64,000 bases of DNA from Panorpa germanica (lineage: Eukaryota; Arthropoda; Insecta; Mecoptera; Panorpidae). The position numbers and the translations under genes were made by a program. The stretch covers positions 22,364,535-22,428,534 of the forward strand of contig OY783203.1 in NCBI GenBank assembly GCA_963678705.1. The letters are read 5' to 3'. Below are positions 20,545-32,936 of this stretch, piece by piece; positions within the stretch are counted from its first letter, which is position 1; each line of letters starts with the position of its first letter. The notes beneath the pieces were generated by a model, which saw nothing but the letters and a program-made list of their open reading frames with translations, was not told the origin of the DNA and did not search any database.

Positions 20545-22156
20545 TAATGAAGTCCCGCGGATTACAAATTGTTTAGCACAAATGTGTGAACATATAGTGG
20601 AGTTGTGCCCATATTACACGTGCAATGGTCTTTATTAAGATCATGTAAAATATTGTATAAATTTATGTTTCCTTTGTTTAAAATACTTAATTATAGACAA
20701 AAATTAATCGCGAAAAGGTCAAGGATGGACAGAGCAGCATCTGGTTGCAGCTTTGAAGAGTGTGAAACGCTATCTTTGTCAGAGAGAGACTGCAGCAACA
20801 TACAATATACTAACGAGAACTTTACGAGATCATATAGAAATGGGGTCTGGCGCGCGCCGTGAATAAACCTTCAGGTCACAAATCTGTCTTTTCACCAGAA
20901 TTAGAAATAGATTTTGTCTCATTGTATGCGATATGCTGATATAGGCCTGCCATTATCCCGTAATATTGTACGATTCCAAGCATATACATTCTATAATGCT
21001 AATAATATAATGCATCGGTTTAATAGTGAAAACAAAATTGTTGACCGAAAGTAGCTAAAATTATTTTTGAAAAGACATCCCGAAATATCCAGGCTCAAAA
21101 GCTGAACCCGGCAAGAGCCCAAAAATTATCATAAACCGTATGTGAGTATGGGTGTGTACCATGTCTAAGTATAATGAACTGTATGTGGGTATGGTATTAA
21201 CAAAGATATGTATTTTAATTGTCCTAGATGCTGCAACTGATTATATTTAATGAAAATGTTTATTGCTTCGATTTGTTTTGGAAAATGCTTTCAATTAATG
21301 TTATTTCTTTGATTATTTTAGTCCGGGTGTTATTTGGCTCAATGGTGCCTAGAATAGAATTATATATTCTTTATTAAAAATGTTCGTAGTTTTCATTCCA
21401 CTGGTAACCTTTGTTGAAATATTAAATGAAAAACCATTAGGTGGGCGTTATTTAGTTAACCTACCTTAGTCCTTAATATTTTGTGTATTGTTTGTTTTCC
21501 ACAAAATAAGTAAATAAAAATTGAGAGTAAATAGTCCATTTAATATTTAACCCTCTTAAATTTTAATTATTATGACGTTCAAATTAGAAAAAAAAACAAT
21601 TGTAAAATATTGAAAATACTTTTAATAAAAAAGACATTACCAATACATCTTAATTTTGAATTGTACTATTGGACAGTGTCCTCAACGACAAAAATGTAGT
21701 ATAAATGTGTATAATAATCATTATATAAAATAGTGCACACTAATTACAACAAAGCTCCACATATATTAACAGTTACAGTAAAAACAGTGGATGCTACACC
21801 ATTGATCCCCATAAGCCCTTATACCTACTTATAGATTTATACGAAAAATTTTCAAAATGAAGTTTAATAGAAATTCATCAACTAAAACGTTTAAACGTTA
21901 TTTTTTTTCTATAATAATTAATTTCCTGCAATTCTGACCCGCTCCCCCGTCCTTGTCACATTTTGCTTGTGACGTAATTTATGTATCGCCTCTATTTAAC
22001 AGAAATCTTTTTGTTAGCTGAATAGAAAATTAATGGGAAAAAATGGCAAAATAATTAATTTCATAATAATCAGAACATTTAATAAAATTCACAAAGAAAT
22101 AACGCACATTAATAAAATAATTTGTCAATTAAATATTGGTTAATCATACTGTTTCT
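20545..22156. repeat. Tandem duplication, copy 2 (1,612 bp)
   Basis: Head-to-tail copy of 18,952-20,544 with an extra 19 bp near 21,700. It starts with the same LTR-derived 22 bp (taatgaagtcccgcggatt...) and ends at gtttct before unique sequence acctataacc. Confidence 0.95.
20703..21153 (+). pseudogene. Decayed Tigger/jerky-like transposase N-terminal half (copy 2)
   Basis: Duplicate of the fragment at 19,110-19,560, with the same stops and frame changes, so the decay preceded the duplication. Confidence 0.6.
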
Positions 22157-22683
22157 ACCTATAACCATAAAATAAATAACTTAAACTTCTATTTAGAAAC
22201 AAACTTCATTTGAACGGAAGATAGATTTTATTAATTCATCATTTATAATTTCACTAGATAGATTTTATTCATTAAAATTTTTTATTAATAAATAATGTAT
22301 GTATGCTTCTTTAAGCCAGTTATAATATGTGGCTTCACAGATTATAAAAGGTTTTAATAATTTGGTACAAATTACAAGCCATAATTTAATTAATACCACT
22401 GCAAAAATTATATTCATATAACTATCTAATTAAATTACTGATCACAGATTTTTACAAAAATCAACTATTTGATACTATATAAGACAAAGAATTGTAAATT
22501 ACGAAAAATAGAATTTACTTATAAGTAATAAATTTTCTCATGTGTACATAAATCTATATACTATAAATTACATTAATTTTATTATAATTAACTGATTAAT
22601 ACTAAAGAATGTAATACAAAATTCACACTATATGGATATTAAAAGGAACACAATATTTGGATAAGATACAATATAAAACAGAG
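22157..22683. other. 3' flank of Rictor
   Basis: AT-rich sequence between the duplication and the Rictor stop codon. A minus-strand AATAAA lies near 22,577, about 105 bp after the stop, and could be the polyadenylation signal. No gene is seen. Confidence 0.4.
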
Positions 22684-25600
22684 TTACTTGTTTTTAGTAT
22701 CTGAACAAATGATACTATCTTTAAGTGATTCCTTTGAAGTACTTAAATAATTTGAACATTTATGAGCTGAATTACTGGGCTGCGGTGAGTACCTAGAACT
22801 GGGAGATTTCGTGAAATACGTCGATGTGGACGTAACTCTTTTAGTAATAGGAAATTTATTTTTCGTACAACTTAAATCTAAACATTTTGTATTATATCGA
22901 AAGGAAAGTGGCTTACGAGGTGATCTGTTAGTTAAATTAGAATCATCTTCATTAACTACCTGCGATGTGTTTACCTCCGAATCACATAAATTTTCTAAAC
23001 TTAACTCTCGTACAATAGCCAATGGTGGGGACTTTAAAATTCCCGAATAATTTTTAGCACACACTGAACCAATATCTCTGTTATAATCCGCGACAGGAAT
23101 TTCTTCCCTACTTTCCTTATTATTACTAATTCTCAGGATATTATTATCAGAGAAATTTGCAGAATATGAAGCTTTTATAAGTGGAACAATTTTTTCCTCA
23201 TTTCTTTCTTGAGATCCTGCACTATTTTTGACAGATGCTACTCTACTAAATATTTCATTAGGTTCAGCGTAAAAACTATCAAAATTCAAATCAAGAAATA
23301 ACTCTTGCAGAAATCTGCGAGCAACCAGTCTGTACGTGTTGCTACTCACTCGAATACACATTTCGGAATAAAGACAAATATCTTGAAATGAAGAAGGATA
23401 TCTTTGCTTAAGCTCTAACAAAGCTTGTCTCGATTGTTTGTACCAGACAGGGTTTGCCATTCTTTGAATATGTTTCAAAATTGTTGTTGCTACTTTTTCA
23501 ACTGTAATTTCATCGCAAATTGAATTTTCTGTAGAAGAGAAAATTGGAATAGACCAATTCGGACATTTCTTAAGAGATGTGCTTATGCCTACATCATTCT
23601 CCAACAAATCGGCGTTCCGAATGATTTTATTATTACGTTTTAATCGACAACATGAAATACATACTTTCTCATTATGTTTGGTCATCCATTTTGGTCTATT
23701 ATCATTTCCAGAAACATCGGACATATTACTGTTTGAACGATTTAATATTTTAACTGAGTTTCTTTCATTCATAAAATTGTTTACTAACTCAGGTGATTTA
23801 TCTTGCATATCTTCTATAAATTCATTATTATTTATATTGTTGTTTTTTACAGATATTGAATCCAAACTGGAAAGACTAGAAAACCTACTTGAAAAATTTT
23901 CTGGAGAAAATAAACAACTCAAGGTCTTCGGTAAAGTAATTCCCATGTAGCAAGGACCATTTTTATCTAAAGGACTAGACGATGTCGTTGAACCACTAAC
24001 TGAATAAGATGAAGAAAAATCACCTCCAGTCCAAAAGTAATCTTTCCAGCTATAAAAAATAATTCAATTGTACATGGTACTGGATTAAAAATGAAAAAGA
24101 TTTAAAAATTACAGTACCTCATTACAGATTGATGACGATCAAGGCTTCGTACTTTCAAAGCACGACCAGGATGCTTGTCAGTTTTTCGAACATTCACAAA
24201 ATCATCAGCATTAGATTCAGAACAGAAAGGTCTCCTATATCTGCTAAGCGATCGTACTGTTGCATATCCCTGAAGATCACGGTGACTTGATTGACTGTGT
24301 TTACTATGAGTTCCCAATTCACTACAGTTACCTGCAATCAACTATCGTATGAAAAACACGTTCATCTATGTATATGATATAATAGCCATGTAAATGACAA
24401 TACTAATCAAATAGTTACTTATAAAAACCTAATGATTAATAATGTTTTAAAATTAAAGAGAGAATGAAAAAGAGAATACATACTGGGCAGTGATATTTTT
24501 CTTGAACGCTCTACTCTATCAACATCTATTGAGCGATTTATACTTAAATTCGTTGAACTCGGAATTGGACTCAATGGCGCAATTCTTTCGCTAATAGAAA
24601 AAAGGCATATGAGAAACATAAATGCCGTTTGGGCTTATAACAATTTATATATATATCCAACATACCTTACAACTACTTTTCCAAGACCAGAATCGCAACT
24701 GCTTACTCCTGAAGTACTGGAATCTGTACCAGAATTACTCCGCATTTTTCTTGGCAGGCCCACTAACATCGGATTAGTGCTTGATTTCGAGTCACTCATT
24801 GATCTATGATGACCACTATGTTCAAGTAATTTAATAGATAAAGTGCTTTGTGGTAGTGTCTTAGAACGATTTTCTCTAACTGTTAAATCGTTGTCGTTTG
24901 CTAAACTGTTACTACTCACACCAACTTGACTAAAAAAAAAACTTCCAATTTTATGTTGCGTTTGTTCAATAACGTCCTCAGATTGTTCAAATAAATAATT
25001 TTTAATTGCAGATCTATCATAAAAGATACTATTTTTGTCAATTCCAAATTCGTTTAAACAACATGGTTTGTCAGGTTCCCACCATTCTTGCCAATTCTCA
25101 CATTCTATAATAGGCCATTGCTCATTTCGTTGATGCCTCACGCTTAACCAATCTAAAACATGTAATTATTTTAGAAACCGCTAGTTCATAATAATATATT
25201 TTGTTTATAAATATATACAGAGCCTTTCAGAGGAGAAAGCGCAAGCTCAGTAAATTGTGACTTTGACGTGGACCAACAAAGAATTTATTTACCGTAACTT
25301 AGTAAATTAGAATAGATATGATGAAATTTGCCGACTTTTTGATTTTAAAGGGCCTTAAAAGTATTAGTTGATCAGGTTGTCATGTTTTCTCTGAAAAGCT
25401 CTATATATATCGGGATATATACATTATATAAATGGCTTGTGTGTTATAACTAAATACTACACCTAATTTATAAAGTAAATTAGCGCCTTCATAAGTAGAT
25501 CCAATTAAACCTAATACAAAGAAGGCAGTAGCCCTTACAGAGTATACAGGACTTTGTTGAGCAACATCTATTATATTTATTAAAACTCTATCTTGTGATA

Positions 25601-28600
25601 AAAGCAAAGTTACTCCATGTGCATTTGTGGCAACATGTCCAATTGCCCATAAAGCAGCTTTAAGTGATATTATCTCCGTTTCAGTAGTACACAATCCTTG
25701 TGATATAGTCTGAAATATTAATAATAGTTTTCACTTAATTACCTATTAACCCCTTTGGCAATATAAAATAAACTAACATGTAACATTTCTTGAAGTCCAC
25801 CATGTTCTGATAACAATTTTAAACCTCCTTCCGTTTGTACAAGCTGGCCATATAGATGAGGGTGAAGAGAAAATGAATCTGGCATTATAGTAGATCGAGC
25901 AGAGGACATACGCTGTCCATATGATCCATCAGGATTTCGATTATGTTGAGTCAAAACACAATGAGTATCAGTTTCAACAAGTAAAACATATCTATAAATA
26001 TAAACTACATTACTATGTTGGCGTTATTGCTGCAAAAACAAATTTGTTTCTAGTCTACCTGAACTTTTACCGTATATTATAAGAGGTCTTCCAGTAAATA
26101 ATTTCTGGAATAGTTTTTTCTTCTTTATTTAATTTATCCAAACCACTATGTATTGAAAATAATTGACAATACAATAATCTTCCATGATCCCCTAAAGAAA
26201 TTAGATCTGGCCAAAGTAATATCAGATGCGTCAAATAAATCTGAAACATAGTTAAATAGTTATAATCTAAAAAACTACAAATGTATAACTTGTTCAATAT
26301 ATATATATATATTTATATATATATTTATTATATATTTATATATATTATTTTACATACTTTTTCATTGCACGCTTCACTTAAAATCTCCATAGCACAATTT
26401 GAAATTGTAATTTCGACGTCCCGTAATTGTTGCACGATTAGTTCTAAACCCCAAATGTGAAATTCCACAGCTGATGAACGCAATAAGACTAACAAAAATT
26501 GTGTTGCATATAAACGAGTACTCGTTATAGGACTTAAGGTGGCTTTTGCTGAAAATATGTATTCAAAGCATAAGATATAAGCAAATTTTAAATAATATTT
26601 TATTAAAATTTGTAGAAATTATACCAATTAGATATCTGGGAAACGCATTCATGGAATAATCTAGGCTAGATATAATAAGCTTTACATAACAAGAATGATT
26701 TGTCGTCATTACAAGGTGTAGTAATCTGAAAAACCATATGTTAATAACACATGTATTTAAAAATAATTTGATATGTAAAAAACTTACTGTCCGAAAACTC
26801 CAGTAGTATTCAGCATTGTAAGTCCCTTCTCGCAACGACAAAATCGGCCAATAAAAATAAAGTACATCTGACACATAGTCGAAATCATATGTTGAGGACT
26901 AAATAAACAATCATGTGCACTTCTAGAGGCACTGACAGATGTTAAATTATTTGCAATATCAATAAACCATTCCGCAAGTAGTTCCGAACACTCTGACTGT
27001 GAAAATTGTAGTATTATATACCAAACAGAAAAACAAGTGCTATAGTTTAATTAGAAACACCCACGTGAAATGATTTGCATAACCAGTCCACCAGATCTGC
27101 GCCGGCTAATACAACTTCTGGAGGTTGCTGACTATGGCCAAGATCCTGATGAGAAAATCTGTTTGAACTAGGGCTAAAGTAATGAACAAGTCGTCTAATG
27201 AATCTTAAGTGAGGTTCATCAAGAGGTATGGGACTTTCGTTCTAAAATATAAATACACAAAAATACTTTGCATGTCAATAAATCAAGTATATTTTATACA
27301 GCTCATTTACCCTTAGAATGACTCGAATTATTTCCCAGTTCCACGCGGCACCATCATTATTATTTAATACGTTTGACATTCGTAACAAACCTTCAATTTC
27401 TCTTAAACTGTGAAAAAATTTGAAAATTTTCTTCTTTTTTGATAGTTTTATATTTTCGTCTTTCACATCATTCGGTTTTACTGTTTCAGAATCAAATGGT
27501 TCCGACAAACGCTTCTGTTCTTCATATTTCTTTTTCTTAAAATTATCTGACTTTTCGGAATTATTGATAACATGAAATAATTGTGAATTTATCACATTAC
27601 CCGATAATAATGTTTGATCCAAAAATAAACTTGCAGACGCAGGACGACATTTCATCATCGTGTGTAAATTTTGTAGAACGGTAACAGCTGCTAATGCTTG
27701 AGAATTATTAGCAGATGCATATGAAATAAGATTTGGAAGAGCAGGACTTATATCACAAATATCTGGAGGCAGTAATGTGTGCATCAAGTATAACAATTTA
27801 CCTATAATATTTAAAATGCCTGTTCAATAGTTATATATCTTGGTGATTTTCAATTAAAAATTGTATGTAATAATGCAATGGTTTTTGTACCTAATAATAT
27901 TGTAGCTCTTACAGATATAAAAGTATCACTTCCAACAATAACTTCCACCAGAGCAGCTAGGAGACCAGATTCTAAAAAACAATATAAAAGCAAAGCCAAA
28001 TGCATTTCTGCAAGATTTGGAACCCTATTTGCTAAGCTTGGTAGTATGCTTCGACCTTCCGCAGCCACAAAACCTTCACTCAAACGCCAATTATCCTAAA
28101 AAAGAAAATATTGTAGGAGTATAGTGTAATAATTTTCCTAACATTAGATTATGTAAAAAAATTATAATTCACCTGGAAGTCAGACGGATCTACAGCTGCT
28201 AAGGCTACAGAATATTCATCGGTCCAAGCAGGTTGGGGCAATCCCAATAGTTCATACAATAAATCTAACACTGCTTTCTATAAAAAAATGCACTCGTTAT
28301 TGCTCAAATAATTTGTAGTGGCATTCATTATCAAAATAAACGCACTTACTCGAACTTCTAACTGATTCAGATATAGCACGGACACAATGGAAGATAAGCC
28401 AGATCTTTTATCTGGATTGCAAAACTGCATTGTGCCTGCCCAACTACGAAGAACAGAAAGCAAAGCTAACCGACTGCATGTGAAACGCAAGTCCCTAGCA
28501 TCTCTAAAACAAGTCAAGTTTCGTAAATTAAATTAAGGAAGTACTTATGCCATACTATTCTTTTCCATATGATCTACTTATTCTTATCCATAATGCCAAG

Positions 28601-29676
28601 TCTATAGTGAAAGTCACAATACGGGGCAGCTAACATGTCCAGCTTAATAGCTGATTTAAATCTAGTTTCTGGATTTTCTAACAGGTGTAATAACACTCCT
28701 ATCAGACTTTCTGCTATTCTAGGACTATGGCACTCTAAGACATTATGAAGAATTACACCAACTCCTCCAGTACGAATCAGTAAATTTGGTTTTAGAACAC
28801 CTAAGTAGGATATAGAACATTCTAATAATTGAAAATCACGTAAAAGACAACATATTAGTTACAATTTACCCAGCTCGCAAAGAGTTGCAAGACATGCTCG
28901 TAATAAACGATCTCCCTGCTCACCACCGCCCATCCCTAAAGATACTAAAGACATGGCCAATATATGACTGAAGTGATCCGGATTCAAAACTAAAACACGT
29001 CGCACCTAAATAAAGTTATATTAAGATAGATTCTTCTAAAATAAAAATATACCTTTTGGTTTATTCAGTTACCAATTTTAATGACTGTATTCTTTCCATT
29101 TCATTTTTCAAAACTACATCCAAACATCTAGATACTAAATGTGGTAACTGCAGCTCATTAAATATAAGGACATCCTCTGGCTTAATCAATAGGTGCCTTA
29201 TGGCTCGTAGGGCTCCTGCTCGCACTTGTGTACACTCATTCACTACTGATACTCTTAAACTAAAATCAAAATAAAATAATATCTTTTAGTAACGAATTTT
29301 CGAAATCGGTCTCTATATTGTTATCCATGATTATGATTAGTACCAGCAGAAAAGTTCTTCTGTTGTAAAACCCATTGCTGATATCCCCGATGACTTAATA
29401 ACAGCAACTAAAGCGTTCAGGTAACCCATTCTTTTTCCATCGGAAGCAGTAGGAGAACATAATCCTTGATAAACATCACAAGAATTATCAAATGGGCTCT
29501 TACTAATATCTAATTTAAAAAGGTCTTCACTCTGATTTCTATCTGAAAAATATTATATTTTACAAATGGTAAGAAGTCTAGTCATAACCATATTATATTA
29601 TTTTCTAATAAAGCTTACTTCGAAACCTTCCTGAATGTAAGCTTCGATTTCGAATCATCCAGCTCGCGACAGCCAT
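22684..29676 (-). CDS. Rictor: Rictor, rapamycin-insensitive companion of mTOR (mTORC2 subunit)
   Basis: Scaffold of mTOR complex 2, which phosphorylates AGC kinases such as Akt. I reconstructed 20 exons, all with GT-AG ends and matching phases: 29676-29619, 29542-29344, 29259-29073, 29005-28870, 28800-28578, 28503-28350, 28277-28173, 28095-27891, 27801-27311, 27241-27065, 26996-26788, 26725-26625, 26548-26358, 26240-26071, 25991-25778, 25709-25463, 25152-24666, 24590-24484, 24331-24118, 24049-22684. They give 1,746 residues, close to the usual 1,700. Family landmarks in order are NECTQVRAGALRAIRHLL, APYCDFHYR, LSEGFVAAEGRSILP, DTFISVRATILLG, SSLDYSMNAFPRYL, HLYGQLV, KAALWAIGHVATN and SVRATAFFVLGLIGST (armadillo-like repeats). 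A Ser-rich linker and the C-terminal block QDICLYSE...RRFLQELFLDL follow. About 190 residues continue beyond that block, longer than vertebrate forms. No frame is broken. Confidence 0.95.
25214..25408. mobile_element. MITE in a Rictor intron
   Basis: The ends are inverted: agagcctttcagaggagaaa (from about 25219) and ttttctctgaaaagctct (to about 25402). TA-rich flanks suggest a TA target site. It is about 190 bp with no coding capacity and sits in the intron between exons 16 and 17. Its ends resemble those of the element in DCAF15 intron 3. Confidence 0.55.
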
Positions 29677-30335
29677 AACTTTATTAGGTTAATTTAAGTG
29701 GCTTGATATTAATACCAAGTAAGTTTAGTAAGTATAAATATTATTGCGGCGAACACGGTATTTATAGAACATCACTGTGCACAAAATAAATTAAATTATT
29801 GATTAAAACGTTTTTATGCCCTACATAAAACAATTATAATTTGCATCTACTGTTCAAAAAGTTCATAGTTAATAAATATATATTTCATGACAATAATATT
29901 TCCATATTAAAAAACAAACATTGTAGTAAACTGGAAGTCCTATTATTAAATAGTTCTGCAACAAAAATTAATTCTTTTCAATTCTATTGAATCAAATCTA
30001 TTCAAAACGCCTACGACCACCTACGACAGTCTCAAATGGTCTCAGACAGTCTCACAAACCATCAGTTTCAATGGTAATCATAAAGAACAGAAAATATTTA
30101 GTGTTGCCAGTGCTGCTACATAGACAAGAGCTGGACAAGAGTTGGAATCTTTTTAGTAAATCATGCGAAGATGCAAAGAGTTTCGGAGGTCTTACCCTTG
30201 GTCGTATTTCATGCGCGTTATCGCTCTGGTTATCGCACGTTATAGTTCGTTGAGAGCAGTTGAGAGGCGAAAATGGGTGAAAACAGACAGTTATATAATG
30301 CGCGCTTTTATTAGTATATATATATATTTTTTTAA
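29677..30335. promoter_or_regulatory. Rictor 5' flank
   Basis: About 660 bp upstream of the Rictor start codon. It probably contains the promoter by position only. A GC-richer patch at 30,000-30,300 has short repeated motifs (ctacgacc, cagtctca). No TATA box or other element can be assigned with confidence. Confidence 0.3.
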
Positions 30336-30338
30336 GAG

Positions 30339-30707
30339 TAGTTTTCCTTATTACTTTTTGCTAATAAAACTTTTTTATTATGTCAAATAATATATGTTTT
30401 CTGACGCAGTTTTCATTGCTGATTCAAAATTATGTTCTTCGAATAATCAGCGCTTAAAATTGGTATTTTGACTTTTTTATTGTTTGCTTAAAAGTCAGAA
30501 AAGCATACATATTTCAATTTTTAATTGAACAGTTTACTAATTTAGCATGTAATGGTATAACTTTTCTTACCTATTGAAACATATGTCTACTAACATTATG
30601 GAAGCTTCGCTTTCTAAAACAAAAAAAATATTATTATGATTATATAAAGCATATATTATTTGACATAATAAAAAAGTTTTATTAGCAAAAAGTAATAAGG
30701 AAAACTA
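30339..30707. repeat. 58-bp perfect inverted repeat around a 253-bp spacer
   Basis: Positions 30339-30396 are the exact reverse complement of 30650-30707 (starting tagttttccttattac and ending aataatatatg on the left arm). The spacer has no gene. This could be a MITE or a hairpin-RNA source. No target-site duplication is obvious. Confidence 0.9.
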
Positions 30708-30829
30708 TTCTTGCTACGTTTCATAAAAATTAAAGACGAAAATCTCTTATTTTTATAACAGTTTTTCGTATTATTTTACATGGTGATTTCAAATTTGCAA
30801 TTAATTTTTAGATGCCAATATTATATTAG

Positions 30830-31214
30830 TCTATTATAATGTTTCAAGTGAAAGTTTATATGTTTATTTATTTATATGATTATGCGATTCATATGGTGGC
30901 TCGACAACGGCTCCGTGCATTTTCTTGAACATGCCAAACGTCTTAGAATTTTTTTCTCTATGAAATAGGCAGTTTTCAAGAAAATGCGTGCAGTCATTTT
31001 CGAAGCTACCATACAAAATTCGAAGCAAACATATAAGAAAATATACATATAAACATACAGTTGGAACATTATAATAAAGGATTATTTGTTGTTATATGTA
31101 AAATTAATATGAAATGAGTTAAATATTTCAATTTATAAATGAAATTAAAATTTGAAATGAAATTCAATGCACACACAAAAGACAGTCGTCGCCTGCGACG
31201 GGGATAAAATCTAG
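30830..31214 (+). mobile_element. Helitron copy with a palindromic 5' half
   Basis: It starts TCTATTATAATGTTTC and ends with the perfect hairpin GTCGCCTGCGAC (31188-31199), a spacer and CTAG (31211-31214) followed by T. Inside, at 30956-31081, lies an inverted copy of the family's 5' region ending ttggaacattataataaagga. 30830-31081 is therefore an imperfect palindrome. The 65-codon minus frame in it is not a gene. Confidence 0.75.
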
Positions 31215-31339
31215 TATATTATATGTAGTGTTATTTGGGTAGCATAACTTTTAACCACAAACCACATATTAATTTTTTTTTTAATTTAACCACATATAAT
31301 TTTGTGTAATTTGTGCTTTTAATGCAAATAAATCTGGGT

Positions 31340-31402
31340 GTCATCTATTGAACAAATAATAAACCATATAAATTTTAAACTATTCTTCAATAGATGACGC
31401 TT
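31340..31402. repeat. Short hairpin
   Basis: Inverted 13-mers gtcatctattgaa and ttcaatagatgac are separated by about 30 bp. Outer bases extend the pairing imperfectly. Function unknown. Confidence 0.6.
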
Positions 31403-31789
31403 TGCTTAGATTTTGGATAAATTGTTTTAGTTAATTTAAAATTTTGCCTTTTGTGCAATCTTTTTAAATTCATCTTTCTAAAAGAAAAATGACTTTTCTT
31501 TGTAATTTTTAGATGCAGGTATGTATTTTATGCTCTAAAATAAAGAACTGCTTTATTAAATTTTAATAAAAAGGGTCGCATAAAAGGCGCTTAGACAAAT
31601 AGTTTAACAAATATAGCTTATTAGCGACATTTATGAAAAAGTAGCTGTAAATATATACATTTCATCATTTGTACAATAGGTGACATATCAATAACATTGC
31701 TCAAACCACTATGCAAACCAATTAATACTACATGATATTTTCCTTTTAATCCATGAAATATAGTTCAAAAGCTTTACTGTGACTCATGC

Positions 31790-32267
31790 TTGAATGAGGA
31801 TATAAGAGCAGTATAAATGTACGATACCATGTACTGAATAAAAATTTTGGTGTTCCAGTTATTAGCAAATATGCACAATTAGGAGCCTATTTTGTAACTG
31901 CTTACCTGATGTTTGTTCACTTCTGAAGATTTTTCAAAGCGCCGCTACTGTACTCAAATTTCAAAACTCCAATTATTGGCAATTGTGCACTATTATGATC
32001 TAAATACACATACTGTATTTCAGTTTTCTATCTTTTCTAGTTCGTCAGATATTTGCAAAAGTATTTTTTTGAATTTTCCAATTTTTCCTAAATTACTTTT
32101 TCCACGGAAATTCTGGGAAAATTTCAGGGACGTAGGAAGTTTTGGAAATTCGTCCTCTACAATATACTAAAAATTAAAAAACTTTCTATGCGCCATTTAT
32201 AAGATACCATATACGATTTTGTTACCGAATGTATAAAATATAAATACAAAGCTGAAATTTAATATGC

Positions 32268-32361
<94 letters not shown>

Positions 32362-32431
32362 CATACTCACCAAAAAGACGGGGGTAAACATATAAACAAG
32401 TCAGATACACATGGAACATTATAATATAGGA
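31790..32431 (-). mobile_element. Minus-oriented Helitron-derived fragments with an internal (TA)n tract
   Basis: 31840-32160 is the reverse complement of interior Helitron sequence like 11170-11400 (attctgggaaaa, ttatgatctaaatacaca, caattgtgcac). At the right edge the family 5' terminus appears inverted, as tggaacattataatatagga, ending at 32431. A (TA)n run at 32269-32360 divides the two parts. Confidence 0.6.
32269..32360. repeat. (TA)n microsatellite, about 92 bp
   Basis: A TA run with a single interruption (ca near 32341). Open frames through it are artefacts. Confidence 0.95.
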
Positions 32432-32936
32432 TTTGTTTATATGTTTACGCGATTCGTATGGTGATTTGAAAACAGCTTCGCATATTTTCTTAAAAAGTAA
32501 AAGTAAAGTAGAGAAAAGAATTCTAAGACTTTTGGCGTCCTCGGATTTGTCCCTGAATTTCCTGGAAATCCGTAATTTTGGAAAAACTAAAAAAAACAGC
32601 ACTGTTTTTTAGTCGGGCGGTTTTAGTCGAGAGTAAAAATTGAACTAGAAAGTGGAAATTTTATATATGTGCTAACTTTGGTACCTAATTTACAAATCGA
32701 AAAAAAAAATCCCAAATTTTTAAAAAAAGTTGATCAAATAATGAACAAATTGAAAAAAATAAATGATATAAATATAATATTTTTAGTCAGTTTATATGAA
32801 AAATTATTTGCTGTTATATGTAAAATATATATGGAACGAATTAAACATTTCAATTTAAAAATGGAATTAAAATTTGAAATAAAATTCAATTCATACACAA
32901 AAGACAGTCGTCGCTCGCGACGGGGGTAAACTCTAG
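32432..32936 (+). mobile_element. Short Helitron copy lacking its own 5' TC end
   Basis: Begins tttgtttatatgtttacgcg right after the inverted terminus of the neighbouring fragment. It contains the shared block ttctaagacttttggcgtcc and ends with the perfect hairpin GTCGCTCGCGAC (32910-32921), a spacer and CTAG (32933-32936) followed by T. Confidence 0.75.

Noticed and set aside
22811-23950. Plus-strand frames opposite Rictor exon 20
   Set aside because: They are antisense shadows. The minus strand carries conserved Rictor motifs and splice sites.
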